Positions 6,433 through 15,066 of a stretch of DNA of 40,369 nucleotides are shown here, one piece after another. Every line of letters starts with the position of its first letter. Positions within the stretch are counted from its first letter, which is position 1. The stretch is from the NCBI GenBank assembly GCA_964603435.1, contig CAZRUM010000005.1:1-40369 (forward strand), written 5' to 3'. This DNA is from CAZRUM01 sp964603435 (GTDB lineage: Bacteria > Patescibacteriota > Patescibacteriia > Magasanikbacterales > UBA922). Both the position numbers and the translations under genes were made by a program. The notes below the pieces were generated by a model. It had not been told where the DNA came from and made no database searches. It saw nothing but the letters and a program-made list of their open reading frames with translations.

Positions 6433-7878
6433 CTAATTTATTTTCTCCCATTCTTCCACTTTTTTCAAATATTCATCTTTTATATTTTCAAAATATTTTT
6501 TTGCATCTTTATATTCATTTGGAATATCCCCATCGAGAATTGCATCTTCTATTCTTTTTTTAATTTTCCCAACTGTTGGACCAGGTTTCAAACCACAGTC
6601 TTTCATTATTTCTTCTCCACGTACCGGAGACTGAAACTCACGTAGTTTATCTTTTTCTAACACTTCTGCAATTCTAGTCTCCAAAATATCATAATTTTTT
6701 AAACGTTTTTTTAATTTTCTAGGATTACCAGTAGTAATATCACTACGACACAAATTTAACAAATCTTCCAAATCATCTTCCAGAGTAACCACAAGACGAC
6801 GAACTGCACTATCAGTAATACCATCATCCATAAGAGCAATTGGTTGTTGATGCCAACGCACAAGCTTGGCAACGTACTCTGTATCTTCTTTGCTCATACG
6901 TAGACGTTTACCAATTTGTCGTGCCATTTTTAAACCTAAGTGTTCATGCATATCAAAAGTCCAACCACGACCCTTTTCGTATTTCTTGGTGCCAGGTTTT
7001 CCAATGTCGTGCATGAGAGCCGCAAATCTAAGTAAAACTTTGTCAGTTTTCTCGGCCACGTTATCTACTACTTTAAAAGTATGTTCCAAATTATCTTTAT
7101 GATTTTGTCCATAAATTTCCTCCACTCCAGACAAATCACAAATCTCTGGTAAAAACTTTTGCATCAGACCAGAATCATAAAGAATACGCAGACCAATAGA
7201 GGGTTGTGGAGCAGCCAAAAGTTTAAATAATTCTTCTTGTATTCTTTCTTTAGAAATAATTTTTAATCTATCTACGCTGTCTTCAAGAGCTTTGTAGGTA
7301 ATAGCTTCTATACTAAAACCAAGCTGAGCAGCAAAGCGAGCTGCTCTCATCATACGAAGAGGGTCTTCCGAAAAAGTTTCATTTGATTCCATTGGGGTAC
7401 GTAAAACTTTTTTCTTCAAGTCATTCTTGCCCTCAAAAATATCGACAATACTACCAAGCTTACCACCTTTTTCAATTTTCTGGGCCATGGCATTAACTGT
7501 AAAGTCACGACGTTTCAAATCTTCTTCTAGATTAGTAGAGACTACTTTTGGCTTACGAGAATCATCATCATACTTTTCAGTTCTAGCACCAGCAAATTCA
7601 AGCTCCAATCTTTTTTCACTTACTTTGCCCTTTTTTTCTATCACAATATAGCGTGCTGTATCAAAATCTGGAAATTCTACCAGACTTCCCTTACCTCTCA
7701 TCTTTTTATCAAGCTTGGTAGCAAATTCTAACCCAGAACCTAAAACTACAAAATCGATATCTTTGTTATTTTCCAAACCCAAAAGGAGGTCACGTACATA
7801 ACCTCCCACAGCATAAACTTCTACCTTCTCTTTCTTAGAAAGTTTATAAATTTTCTTTAATATTTTTTCTACATTCAT
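6433..7878 (-). CDS. cca: CCA-adding enzyme / tRNA nucleotidyltransferase with HD domain
   Basis: A 481-residue protein. The class II nucleotidyltransferase head shows VYAVGGYVRDLLLG, the catalytic DIDFVV aspartates and RRDFTVNAMA; the neck helix has EDPLRMMRAARFAAQL; a C-terminal HD domain shows LMHDIGKP. It adds or repairs the 3' CCA of tRNAs. This fits a window where the Glu, Trp, Tyr and Thr(TGT) genes lack CCA while Val and Thr(GGT) encode it. The ATG at 7876-7878 is chosen because the 22 extra in-frame codons upstream lie in an AT-rich repeat. A poly(A) polymerase role cannot be excluded from sequence. Confidence 0.92.
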   Translation of the reverse strand: MNVEKILKKIYKLSKKEKVEVYAVGGYVRDLLLGLENNKDIDFVVLGSGLEFATKLDKKMRGKGSLVEFPDFDTARYIVIEKKGKVSEKRLELEFAGARTEKYDDDSRKPKVVSTNLEEDLKRRDFTVNAMAQKIEKGGKLGSIVDIFEGKNDLKKKVLRTPMESNETFSEDPLRMMRAARFAAQLGFSIEAITYKALEDSVDRLKIISKERIQEELFKLLAAPQPSIGLRILYDSGLMQKFLPEICDLSGVEEIYGQNHKDNLEHTFKVVDNVAEKTDKVLLRFAALMHDIGKPGTKKYEKGRGWTFDMHEHLGLKMARQIGKRLRMSKEDTEYVAKLVRWHQQPIALMDDGITDSAVRRLVVTLEDDLEDLLNLCRSDITTGNPRKLKKRLKNYDILETRIAEVLEKDKLREFQSPVRGEEIMKDCGLKPGPTVGKIKKRIEDAILDGDIPNEYKDAKKYFENIKDEYLKKVEEWEKIN

Positions 7879-7879
7879 A

Positions 7880-7985
7880 AAAAATCCTAATCTACTAATT
7901 ATAACCGAATATAACGAATATCCTAATCTACCAATTTTCCTCATTCGGATATTTGTAGATTTGGATAAAATTCATAAATTCGGAT
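7880..7985. repeat. AT-rich intergenic repeat, copy 1
   Basis: This spacer holds CCTAATCTACTAATTAT and CGGATATTTGTAGATT, imperfect inverted partners that recur in the spacer at 33945-34040. Confidence 0.6.
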
Positions 7986-9797
7986 TTATTCTTCAATTTC
8001 ACGCAAGACAACTTCTTGACCTTCTTCTAAACCTGACATAATTTCTACAAGGCCATTATCACCGCGAAGGCCAGTTTCTACTGTTACTTCTTCAACTTCT
8101 TTATTTTTTAGAACACGTACATATTTACTTCCATCATCATTAGTTCTGACAGTTCTTTGTGGGATATACAAAACATCTTGTTTCTTTTCTGTATCAAAAA
8201 TTATATTAGCTGTCATACCATTTAGAATCTCATGTTCTTCGTCCCCTTCTAAAGAAACAGTGACAGAATAATAAACCACATCTTGAATAATAGTTTCACC
8301 TTTTTCAATTTCTGTTACTTTACCCAAGAAAACAACATCTTCACCAAAAGCATCTAGAGTGATCTCTGCCCCATCATCACCAGAAATTTTTATAATATCA
8401 GTCTCTGGAATATCAACACTCACTTCAAAATGTGGGCTCACTAATTTTACTAGCATATCCTGAGCACTTACATATTCTCCCACTTTACCTTCAATCTTAC
8501 CAACCATACCGTCAACCGGAGCAATTATCCTACCTTTGTTACGATTGGCTACAGCTTGTGCCAAATTAGCTCTAACTTCTGATAAAGACGCTTGGTAACC
8601 AGCCACATCCTCCACTCTTGGTGGATTATGAGCATCATCATAATTTGCTTGTGCCTGATCAACTAAAGACTGATAAGCATCTCCATCAGATTCTCTTCTT
8701 TTTTTCAAATTTTCCAAATTAGCAACAGCATTATTATAAATAATAAAATTTGTAGTGTAGCTATTTTTTGCGCTCTCCACTGCTTGCATTTGATCAATCA
8801 AACTAGCGTATTTTGTATTTACAGCCCCGTAATCTGTCTGCACACCAGTTTTCAAAGTATCAAGCTCGGACTGACTTAGACTTCCCACAGCAACAGTATT
8901 ATCCAAAACTTCCACCACCGCAAACATAAGGTCTTTCATTGCATACAAAGCTTCTTGTGTTGTGTCAGCCGCCCAACCATAAGTCTCACTGTCACTAATA
9001 ACACTAAGAGAATTGATCATACCGTCAGCATCATTTTTAGTTGACTTGGCTGAATAATATTTATTATTAGCTGTATTCAATTTACTAGTGTTTAAAGCTG
9101 ATAAAATGTCATCAAATTCATCATTGGCCAAAGAATTATCAATACCTAAAATATTATCAGCCTCAGTCAAAGCCGATGACATGGTTGATTGTGCAGAAAT
9201 CAATACTGACCTAAGATCATCATAGGCATCTCCTACAATCTGACTAGCCTCACCACCTTCTGCTAATTCTAGATTAAGCTTTGCTTTTTCTAAACTAGCC
9301 TCAGCATTAGCAATTAAATCGTCGTAGCTAACCCTAGATTGATCTCTGTTAGCCTTAGCTTGTTCAACTTTAGCTTTAATTGAAACTAAATATGAATCAG
9401 TTTGGCCTGCCATAAGCTTGTCTAGATTGGCCTGTGCTTTGGCGACACTAGCACTAGCTTGAGCTACACGAGCATTGAGCTCTCCCAATTCTAAATCTAT
9501 AATAATATCCCCAACTTTAACTTCACTACCAACCGGTTTATAAATTTTACCGATACGACCACCCATTTCAAAACGCAAATCAAGCTCATCAGCTGATTCT
9601 ATATTACCAGTTGCATCAACAGTCTGTTCCAAAATTCCACGTTCTACTTTTACAGTTTCATAACTTGGTTTTTTGGTAGCTTTTTTAATTTGACCATAAA
9701 CAATACTAGCAACAATTAAACCAACCACAACCAAGATGTAAAATAATTTACGCTTATAAAACTTTTTCTTTTTTGTCTTTATAATTTCTTGTTCCAT
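7986..9797 (-). CDS. MacA/HlyD-type adaptor of the ABC exporter
   Basis: A 603-residue membrane-fusion/adaptor protein. A basic start and one membrane helix (LFYILVVVGLIVASIVYG, about 18-36) are followed by the first half of a lipoyl-like domain (GRIGKIYKPVGSEVKVGDII), a very long Ala/Gln/Asn-rich coiled-coil hairpin (about 105-420), the second lipoyl half (GRIIAPVDGMVGKIEGKVGEYV) and beta-barrel/membrane-proximal domains. It is long for MacA because of the extended hairpin. It follows the AbrB-like gene by 10 bases and probably works with the MacB-type permeases at 1978-5019. Without a typical outer membrane the adaptor may bridge a thick envelope layer; that is inference. Confidence 0.88.
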   Translation of the reverse strand: MEQEIIKTKKKKFYKRKLFYILVVVGLIVASIVYGQIKKATKKPSYETVKVERGILEQTVDATGNIESADELDLRFEMGGRIGKIYKPVGSEVKVGDIIIDLELGELNARVAQASASVAKAQANLDKLMAGQTDSYLVSIKAKVEQAKANRDQSRVSYDDLIANAEASLEKAKLNLELAEGGEASQIVGDAYDDLRSVLISAQSTMSSALTEADNILGIDNSLANDEFDDILSALNTSKLNTANNKYYSAKSTKNDADGMINSLSVISDSETYGWAADTTQEALYAMKDLMFAVVEVLDNTVAVGSLSQSELDTLKTGVQTDYGAVNTKYASLIDQMQAVESAKNSYTTNFIIYNNAVANLENLKKRRESDGDAYQSLVDQAQANYDDAHNPPRVEDVAGYQASLSEVRANLAQAVANRNKGRIIAPVDGMVGKIEGKVGEYVSAQDMLVKLVSPHFEVSVDIPETDIIKISGDDGAEITLDAFGEDVVFLGKVTEIEKGETIIQDVVYYSVTVSLEGDEEHEILNGMTANIIFDTEKKQDVLYIPQRTVRTNDDGSKYVRVLKNKEVEEVTVETGLRGDNGLVEIMSGLEEGQEVVLREIEE

Positions 9798-9807
9798 ATT
9801 ATTTTTA

Positions 9808-10056
9808 TTATTTAGTTTTTTTATTAATTTTAATATTTTCCATATGTTTAGTCACATCAGATAAGAAATGTTCCATAATATCTGCAGGCACCAAAACAAT
9901 CGCACCACCTTTATCCATTACAAAAAATCTATCACCTTTTTTTAATTCCATAGAACTACGTAAAGATTTTGGTATTACTAGTTGACCTCTTTCACCAATA
10001 AGAGTGGTCCCGTGAAATGCCCCAAAAGAATCTTTTAACTTGTCTAAATCTTTCAT
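9808..10056 (-). CDS. AbrB/MazE/SpoVT-type DNA-binding regulator
   Basis: An 82-residue protein with the swapped-hairpin AbrB fold at about residues 16-58: GTTLIGERGQLVIPKSLR followed by KKGDRFFVMDKGGAIVLVP. Dimers of this family bind DNA. It is the first gene before the adaptor gene (10-base gap), and a perfect 10-bp palindrome lies just upstream of its start, so autoregulation of an exporter operon is likely. No toxin gene is adjacent, which argues against an antitoxin role. Confidence 0.85.
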   Translation of the reverse strand: MKDLDKLKDSFGAFHGTTLIGERGQLVIPKSLRSSMELKKGDRFFVMDKGGAIVLVPADIMEHFLSDVTKHMENIKINKKTK

Positions 10057-10067
10057 ATGGAAATAAT

Positions 10068-10091
10068 ATAAGTATGAATAATCATACTTAT
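10068..10091 (-). promoter_or_regulatory. Palindromic operator upstream of the AbrB-like gene
   Basis: ATAAGTATGA and TCATACTTAT are perfect 10-bp inverted arms with a 4-bp spacer, ending 12 bases before the start codon. A TATGAT -10-like site overlaps its upstream edge. This is a good candidate binding site for the regulator itself. Confidence 0.6.
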
Positions 10092-10124
10092 CATACCAGA
10101 TTAATCATTCTTCTGCAAACACCA

Positions 10125-11129
10125 CTATAAACTGTGGATAAAGTGCTCAAATGGCTTTCTAGGATCATTTTTAGCATTGATACAAGTGTATATTACCCTA
10201 GCAAAAGGAGTATGAACCCCATGTTTCTTGGCCAAGCGTAAAAGACACTTGGTTGCTACTATACCTTCTATAGTTTGTTTAATTTTCTTCTCGGCTGCAC
10301 CAGCTTTTATACCTTTACCCAGCAATTCTCCAAAATTGTGATTTCGACTATCAGGACACAATCCCGTACCTATCAAATCCCCCACCCCAGCCAATTCATA
10401 AGCGGTATGCTTTTTACCACCAGAGGCTTTTATAATATCAGCTATTTCTTGAAGGGCATAAGTAAGCAGGGCCGCTTTAGTATTCAACCCATAACCCAGA
10501 CCATCACACATACCGAGTGCAATTGTATAAACATTTTTGAATGAACCACCTATTTCAACTCCGATCACATCTGATGTCGGTACAAGTTTTATATAATCAT
10601 TTTCCATCACTTCTTTTACTTTTTTAATAGCTTTTGTATTTTTTGATGCCACATTCATAGCAGTAAAATTCTTTCTTACCATCTGACTCGCTATTGCTGG
10701 ACCTGACAAGGAAACAATATTTTTCTTGAGTTCTGGGCGAACATGTTTTTGTATTACGTGTGTCATTATACGCAGGCTTTCGGGATGAACACCTTTTGAA
10801 ACATCCACCAAAATTGTTTTATGTTCTATACTACGAGCCCCAAAAGAAATCGTATGTTCTAACACACCACTAGGAATAGCAAAAAAAACAACATGAGCAC
10901 CAGACAAGGCCTCAGCAATTTTAAATTTTGGTACAATATTTTTGGAAAGTTTTACCCCTGGTAAATATTTTTTATTTTCACCAAATTTTATAATTTGTTC
11001 TAATGGTAAATGATCACCTTCCCAATTCCAAAGTTTTACCATATGACCATTATCAGCCAAAACTTGAGCCACAGCTGTACCCATATTTCCTGCTCCAAGG
11101 ACAGTTATAATTTGTTTTGACTTTTTCAT
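10125..11129 (-). CDS. gpsA: Glycerol-3-phosphate dehydrogenase [NAD(P)+]
   Basis: A 334-residue enzyme reducing dihydroxyacetone phosphate to sn-glycerol 3-phosphate, the backbone of phospholipids. It has the N-terminal Rossmann motif VLGAGNMGTAVA, SLSGPAIASQM for the conserved GPS/A region, the catalytic-lysine segment GGSFKNVYTIALGMCDGLGYG, and TRNH-like SRNHNFGELLGKG. The full family length is present. Its start overlaps the stop of uppP by 4 bases (ATGA), so the two lipid-related genes are translationally coupled. Confidence 0.95.
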   Translation of the reverse strand: MKKSKQIITVLGAGNMGTAVAQVLADNGHMVKLWNWEGDHLPLEQIIKFGENKKYLPGVKLSKNIVPKFKIAEALSGAHVVFFAIPSGVLEHTISFGARSIEHKTILVDVSKGVHPESLRIMTHVIQKHVRPELKKNIVSLSGPAIASQMVRKNFTAMNVASKNTKAIKKVKEVMENDYIKLVPTSDVIGVEIGGSFKNVYTIALGMCDGLGYGLNTKAALLTYALQEIADIIKASGGKKHTAYELAGVGDLIGTGLCPDSRNHNFGELLGKGIKAGAAEKKIKQTIEGIVATKCLLRLAKKHGVHTPFARVIYTCINAKNDPRKPFEHFIHSL

Positions 11130-11929
11130 ACCAAGAAAATCAATATTAATATTCCAACAATTATTCTATAAAATACAAAAGGTTTGAAACTATATTTTTG
11201 AATTATTTTCATCAGACCTGTAATCGCTATAAAACCAGCGACGGCTGATGCCAAAAACCCAACGATCAAAGCCGCTATTCCGATGTCTTCTATTCCATAT
11301 TTTACCATATCCAGCACTTTTAACATACCAGCCAGTGCGATAATTGGAACACTCATCAGAAAAGAAAATTCAGCAGCAGATTTTTTATCAAATTTTGAAA
11401 ATAAACCAGCTGTCATAGTAATACCAGACCGAGATGTGCCGGGGATAAGTGCGATTGCTTGTGCACAACCAATAAACAAAGCTTGCTTCCAATTAGTTTT
11501 TTCTAATACTTTTTTATTTTCTTGTTTTTTTGAATATTCATCTGCAACCCACAAAACAACACCCCAAAATATCAAACCAAAAGCCACCACATAGGATGAG
11601 CGTAAACTATTTTCAATCTGATCATTAAATAATAAGCCAATTATACCTGCTGGAATAATACTTAAAATAAGTAGCCAAGCCAATTTTCTATCGTTTTTTA
11701 ATTCAACTTTTCTAGAAAAGAAAGCTCTGACCATTGCCCAAAGTTTTTTTCTAAAATATATAATCACTGCCAAGAGAGAACCTAAATGAACCATAACATC
11801 AAAACCCATACCCTGATCTGCCCAACCAAAAATTTTTGGTACAAAAATAAGATGTCCTGATGAGGAAATAGGTAAAAATTCTGTTAAACCTTGTACTACG
11901 CCCAAAACAAGAGCTTGTAAAATACCCAT
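11126..11929 (-). CDS. uppP: Undecaprenyl-diphosphatase (BacA family)
   Basis: A 267-residue integral membrane protein that recycles undecaprenyl diphosphate, the lipid carrier for peptidoglycan and surface polysaccharides. The two signature motifs are present: QGLTEFLPISSSGHL (about 14-28) and IPGTSRSGITM (about 162-172), with the usual eight or so membrane segments between and after. It is the first gene of the pair with gpsA. Confidence 0.95.
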   Translation of the reverse strand: MGILQALVLGVVQGLTEFLPISSSGHLIFVPKIFGWADQGMGFDVMVHLGSLLAVIIYFRKKLWAMVRAFFSRKVELKNDRKLAWLLILSIIPAGIIGLLFNDQIENSLRSSYVVAFGLIFWGVVLWVADEYSKKQENKKVLEKTNWKQALFIGCAQAIALIPGTSRSGITMTAGLFSKFDKKSAAEFSFLMSVPIIALAGMLKVLDMVKYGIEDIGIAALIVGFLASAVAGFIAITGLMKIIQKYSFKPFVFYRIIVGILILIFLV

Positions 11930-11978
11930 ATCTTAGCAAAATAATACACTTTTACACCGTGATATTATAGCACAATGC

Positions 11979-12007
11979 TTGACAAAGTAGTATAGTTATG
12001 ATAGACT
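11979..12007 (+). promoter_or_regulatory. Candidate promoter of the GC-rich small-gene island
   Basis: TTGACA (11979-11984) is followed after 17 bases by TAGACT; a better-looking TATGAT lies too close (12 bases). The -10 assignment is uncertain. Confidence 0.45.
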
Positions 12008-12015
12008 CACGTGTA

Positions 12016-12070
12016 ATCCGTATTCAATACGGATACAAATCTTGAGAACTTTGGAGGTTTTTTTACCTCC
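12016..12070 (+). promoter_or_regulatory. Two-hairpin 5' leader
   Basis: ATCCGTAT-TCA-ATACGGAT (12016-12034) and GGAGGT-TTTTTT-ACCTCC (12053-12070) lie in tandem before the SD of the small membrane protein. The second hairpin hides a GGAGG in its 5' arm. Control of translation is possible but unproven. Confidence 0.5.
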
Positions 12071-12084
12071 GGAAAGGATTCGGA

Positions 12085-12321
12085 ATGAACCCCGAAGCCA
12101 TGATCCAAGTTCCTGAGACATGTCTTGGCTGGTGGATCTTCGCTGGTCTCCTCGTACTCGCCATTTTCGCCATTCAACGACTGGGCGGGTACCTAGAACA
12201 ACGCGAACAGCGCCGAGAAGAAAACTGGGAGTATCACTGCGAAGTGACACGCCCCCAACTCGCCACAGCCTTCCAGTTGCGAACGCGACAGGAAGGACAG
12301 GGCGACACCACCGTCCAGTAG
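12085..12321 (+). CDS. Small single-helix membrane protein (orphan)
   Basis: A 78-residue protein on the plus strand, against the prevailing gene direction. The SD AAAGGA lies 6 bases before the ATG, stronger than for most genes here. One membrane helix (about 15-35, GWWIFAGLLVLAIFAIQRL) is followed by a charged, probably helical tail rich in Glu, Arg and Gln. Codon third positions are GC-rich, unlike all neighbours, which suggests transfer or special selection. It has its own promoter, leader hairpins and terminator. I do not recognise a family. Confidence 0.6.
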   Translation: MNPEAMIQVPETCLGWWIFAGLLVLAIFAIQRLGGYLEQREQRREENWEYHCEVTRPQLATAFQLRTRQEGQGDTTVQ

Positions 12322-12358
12322 GACGAGGAAAGGAGATGACCATATGATGGTCACGACG

Positions 12359-12435
12359 GGTCGAACGCAAGCACGGCACAATTTCGCCAGCTTTCGACCC
12401 CTTCACTTTGTTATAAAATACTTTATTACAAAGCA
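12359..12435 (+). ncRNA. Structured 3' region of the small-gene transcript
   Basis: GGGTCGAA (12359-12366) pairs with TTCGACCC about 35 bases later, and CTTTGTTATAA with TTATTACAAAG. A purine-rich AGGAAAGGAG and ATG just before could start a second short frame, but that frame runs through the terminator into metK, so I treat this as untranslated. Confidence 0.4.
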
Positions 12436-12439
12436 AAAT

Positions 12440-12467
12440 AAAAAATCCACCAATTGGTGGATTTTTT
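12440..12467. terminator. Bidirectional terminator between small gene and metK
   Basis: A perfect palindrome, AAAAAATCCACCAA joined to TTGGTGGATTTTTT, serves the plus-strand island and metK on the minus strand. Confidence 0.9.
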
Positions 12468-12482
12468 ATTTAATTATTTTAT

Positions 12483-13637
12483 TTATTTCAACAACTCTTT
12501 CAACTCATCCACTTTATCAATCTTTTCCCATGGAAACTCATCGCGACCAAAATGCCCGTAAGATGCTGTTGCTTTATAAATTGGACGTTTCAAATCAAGA
12601 GTCTTAATAATACCAGCTGGTGTTAGATCAAATACACTACGTACAGCTTCGACTAATTTTTCTTCATCAACTTTTCCAGTACCAAATGTATCTACTAATA
12701 CACTGGTTGGCTCTGGATAACCAATTGCATAAGAAAGCTGAACCTCACATTCATCAGCTAGGTCAGCTGCCACGATATTTTTTGCAATATAACGTGCCAT
12801 ATAAGCGCCAGATCTATCTTGTTTATTTGGCACCTTTCCAGAAAAAGCTCCGCCACCGTGACGACCTCTACCACCATAAGTATCAACAATAATTTTTCTA
12901 CCAGTCACACCAGTATCTCCCTGTGGACCACCAATAACAAACTTACCAGTTTCATTGATAAAATATTTTGTATTTTCATCTAGATAATCTCCACAAATTG
13001 GTTTTATAACCTCACGCATCATATCTTCGCGAAGTTGTTCTAATTTTACATCTGGATTGTGTTGAGCTGCTACTACTACCGCATCAATTCTCTTTGGCTT
13101 ACCATCTTCATATTCTACAGTCACCTGTGCTTTCCCATCAGGACGTAAATAATCTAAAGTTTTGTCTTTTCTAATTTCTGCCAACTTATGAGCCAAACCA
13201 TGAGCCAACATTATTGGTAGTGGCATTAGCTCTGGGGTTTCTTTACAAGCAAAACCAAACATCATGCCCTGGTCCCCCGCCCCTTGAGCTTGGTGAGGAT
13301 GACCTTTGGTTTCTTTTTCACCCTGAGCAATATCAGAACTTTGTTCATCTACTGCCACCATTACACCACAGGATTTATAATCAATCCCATAGTCTGCATC
13401 TGTATAACCAATATCTTTTAAAGTACCACGTACGATGGCTGGAATATCAACATAGGTCTTGGTAGTAATCTCACCACCAACTACAACTAAACCCGTGGTT
13501 GTAAAAACCTCACAACAACAAGCTCCGTCTGGATCATCTGTCAAAACCGCATCCAAAACAGCATCTGAGATTTGATCACAGATTTTGTCAGGATGCCCCT
13601 CAGTGACAGACTCTGAGGTAAAATAATGTTTTTGCAT
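12483..13637 (-). CDS. metK: S-adenosylmethionine synthetase
   Basis: A 384-residue enzyme making S-adenosylmethionine from methionine and ATP. Key segments: TEGHPDKICDQISDAVLD near the N-terminus, GAGDQGMMFGFA, GGPQGDTGVTGRKI, the P-loop-like GGRGRHGGGAFSGKVPNKQDRSGAY and the end region of about family length. I choose the ATG at 13635-13637; the frame stays open through the leader (32 more codons), but that stretch contains a terminator hairpin and starts after a strong promoter. No SD is visible: a run of eight T residues ends 2 bases before the ATG. Confidence 0.96.
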   Translation of the reverse strand: MQKHYFTSESVTEGHPDKICDQISDAVLDAVLTDDPDGACCCEVFTTTGLVVVGGEITTKTYVDIPAIVRGTLKDIGYTDADYGIDYKSCGVMVAVDEQSSDIAQGEKETKGHPHQAQGAGDQGMMFGFACKETPELMPLPIMLAHGLAHKLAEIRKDKTLDYLRPDGKAQVTVEYEDGKPKRIDAVVVAAQHNPDVKLEQLREDMMREVIKPICGDYLDENTKYFINETGKFVIGGPQGDTGVTGRKIIVDTYGGRGRHGGGAFSGKVPNKQDRSGAYMARYIAKNIVAADLADECEVQLSYAIGYPEPTSVLVDTFGTGKVDEEKLVEAVRSVFDLTPAGIIKTLDLKRPIYKATASYGHFGRDEFPWEKIDKVDELKELLK

Positions 13638-13639
13638 AC

Positions 13640-13754
13640 AAAAAAAACGCTTTAATGCGTTTTTGAAGATAGAAAAGGAAATTGTTGAGCAGTAACCCAC
13701 TCTCGGGTAGAACCAACCAACAATCAACACCATCTAAAAAACGCTTTGATTTAT
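13640..13754 (-). promoter_or_regulatory. metK leader with terminator/antiterminator (riboswitch-like)
   Basis: The leader of about 115 nt ends in an intrinsic terminator: AAAAACGC-ATTAAA-GCGTTTTTTTT (13640-13664). Its 5' arm, extended to ATCTTCAAAAACGC (13657-13670), can pair instead with GCGTTTTTTAGAT at the leader start (13732-13744), giving a competing long helix. That helix encloses a hairpin, ATTGTTG/CAACAAT (13681-13724), with an inner ACCC-GAGAGT-GGGT. The layout is that of a transcriptional attenuator; position before metK makes S-adenosylmethionine or methionine a natural ligand. It does not match a SAM riboswitch I can name. Confidence 0.6.
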
Positions 13755-13760
13755 AGAAAT

Positions 13761-13789
13761 ATATTAACACAAAAAATCAACTTTGTCAA
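13761..13789 (-). promoter_or_regulatory. metK promoter
   Basis: TTGACA (13784-13789) and TAATAT (13761-13766) are 17 bases apart on the minus strand. Confidence 0.75.
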
Positions 13790-13798
13790 GTATTTACT

Positions 13799-14989
13799 CT
13801 AAAATAATTTCACCACACTATAAATCGCCCCACCAATAAATACAAATAATAATACCACGGCTAATAGCAAAGTATGATGCAGTTTATATTTTCCTTCTGG
13901 CAAATCTCCCACTTGTTTAGCACGCCAATAAATCAAAATTAAAATTATCATTTCCAAACTAATAAACACTCCGCCAACAATATCAATCACACCAATAAAT
14001 TTTTTTAGACCCAAGAAAAAAATGGCTGGGGGTAAACCCAAAACCAAACCATTAGCTAACCAACTAGGCATTTTATAATCCCAAACAAAAGAATCTTTGA
14101 GTGACATCCCAATCATAAGAAAACTACTTCCCATTGCAATAACAGCAAATACATTGCCAAAAATATACATAATCTCACCGACTTTTTGCCCCAAACCTAA
14201 AGTTGCAATCTCGGTAGTTTCTGTCCCACTCACACCAACAACTACCCAAGCAAACAAAACATAAGCCGCAATTGAAATTAGACCAGCAATAATAATTGCT
14301 CGTTTGAAACCACCATCCCTACCCTTGAGCAACATGTGAGATTCTGGAATGGAAGTAGCCCCATGAAAAGCAAACAAAATTACACCATAAGGTAAAAGAA
14401 AATTGGCTAAATTTATATAGCCCGTATTCTGCATTTCTATATAAGGAGAAGCAAGAAAAGCAATAACTAAAATTACGCCCAAAATAGCCAAACTCATAAC
14501 AAACTCGGCTGTCTTTATGCCGCGCATACCAATAATAATAAACAAACCAGCTACCGCCAAAAAAATTAAACGCCACATCATTTCACTACCACCAAATAGT
14601 GCTGCCAAAACTTCACCCTCACCAATGAAATAAACTAATAAAGCGCCAGTTAACATGAAATAGACTATACCAGCCATCAAAACTTCTCCGACTCTACCCA
14701 GATATTTTTTTGCCAAACCTACTATTTGAAAATCCTTTTCGGTGCGAGTTGTGACATAACCAATCAAAAGATTAAGCCCCATCATTAGACTTCCTAGTAA
14801 AACTATATACAAAATACCAATACGCAAACCGACTTTGGATACAGCATATGGAATACTTAAAACACCTGCCCCAATCGTTCCGCTCACTATCAAAGCTACA
14901 GCTTGAAAAACTGATAGCTCGCGTCGAAAAATCCCTTTATATTTTATAATTTTAATATCCTGATCTAATCTTTTGTGTTTATCAAACAT
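13799..14989 (-). CDS. Amino-acid permease (aromatic amino-acid/APC superfamily)
   Basis: A 396-residue transporter with about 11 membrane helices. The first helix shows the APC-superfamily break GTIGAGVLSIPYAVSKVG; overall length and the SIPESHML segment resemble the tryptophan/tyrosine permease family (HAAAP, PF03222). It should import an amino acid by ion symport; the substrate cannot be read from sequence. I choose ATG 14987-14989 because the 27 in-frame codons upstream overlap the divergent promoter of tRNA-Val. A TATAAT at 15012-15017 (minus) may be its -10. Confidence 0.82.
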   Translation of the reverse strand: MFDKHKRLDQDIKIIKYKGIFRRELSVFQAVALIVSGTIGAGVLSIPYAVSKVGLRIGILYIVLLGSLMMGLNLLIGYVTTRTEKDFQIVGLAKKYLGRVGEVLMAGIVYFMLTGALLVYFIGEGEVLAALFGGSEMMWRLIFLAVAGLFIIIGMRGIKTAEFVMSLAILGVILVIAFLASPYIEMQNTGYINLANFLLPYGVILFAFHGATSIPESHMLLKGRDGGFKRAIIIAGLISIAAYVLFAWVVVGVSGTETTEIATLGLGQKVGEIMYIFGNVFAVIAMGSSFLMIGMSLKDSFVWDYKMPSWLANGLVLGLPPAIFFLGLKKFIGVIDIVGGVFISLEMIILILIYWRAKQVGDLPEGKYKLHHTLLLAVVLLFVFIGGAIYSVVKLF

Positions 14990-15024
14990 AATTTTTATTT
15001 TAAGTGCGCTTATTATAGCATATC

Positions 15025-15053
15025 TTGACAAAACAATTAAGTTTGGGTATAAT
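15025..15053 (+). promoter_or_regulatory. Consensus promoter of tRNA-Val
   Basis: TTGACA (15025-15030) and TATAAT (15048-15053) with a 17-base spacer: a perfect sigma-70-type site. The tRNA starts 13 bases later. Confidence 0.9.
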
Positions 15054-15066
15054 ATTCCCATTAAAT

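Noticed and set aside
9808..10056. Antitoxin of a toxin-antitoxin pair
   Set aside because: No small toxin gene is adjacent; the next gene is the exporter adaptor.
11996..12436. 146-codon minus-strand ORF
   Set aside because: It is antisense to the small membrane protein gene and its structured leader; no family features, and Arg/Ser-rich as expected for a shadow.
12344..12607. 87-codon plus-strand ORF after a GGAG
   Set aside because: It runs through the bidirectional terminator and into the opposite strand of metK; at most its first codons are translated.
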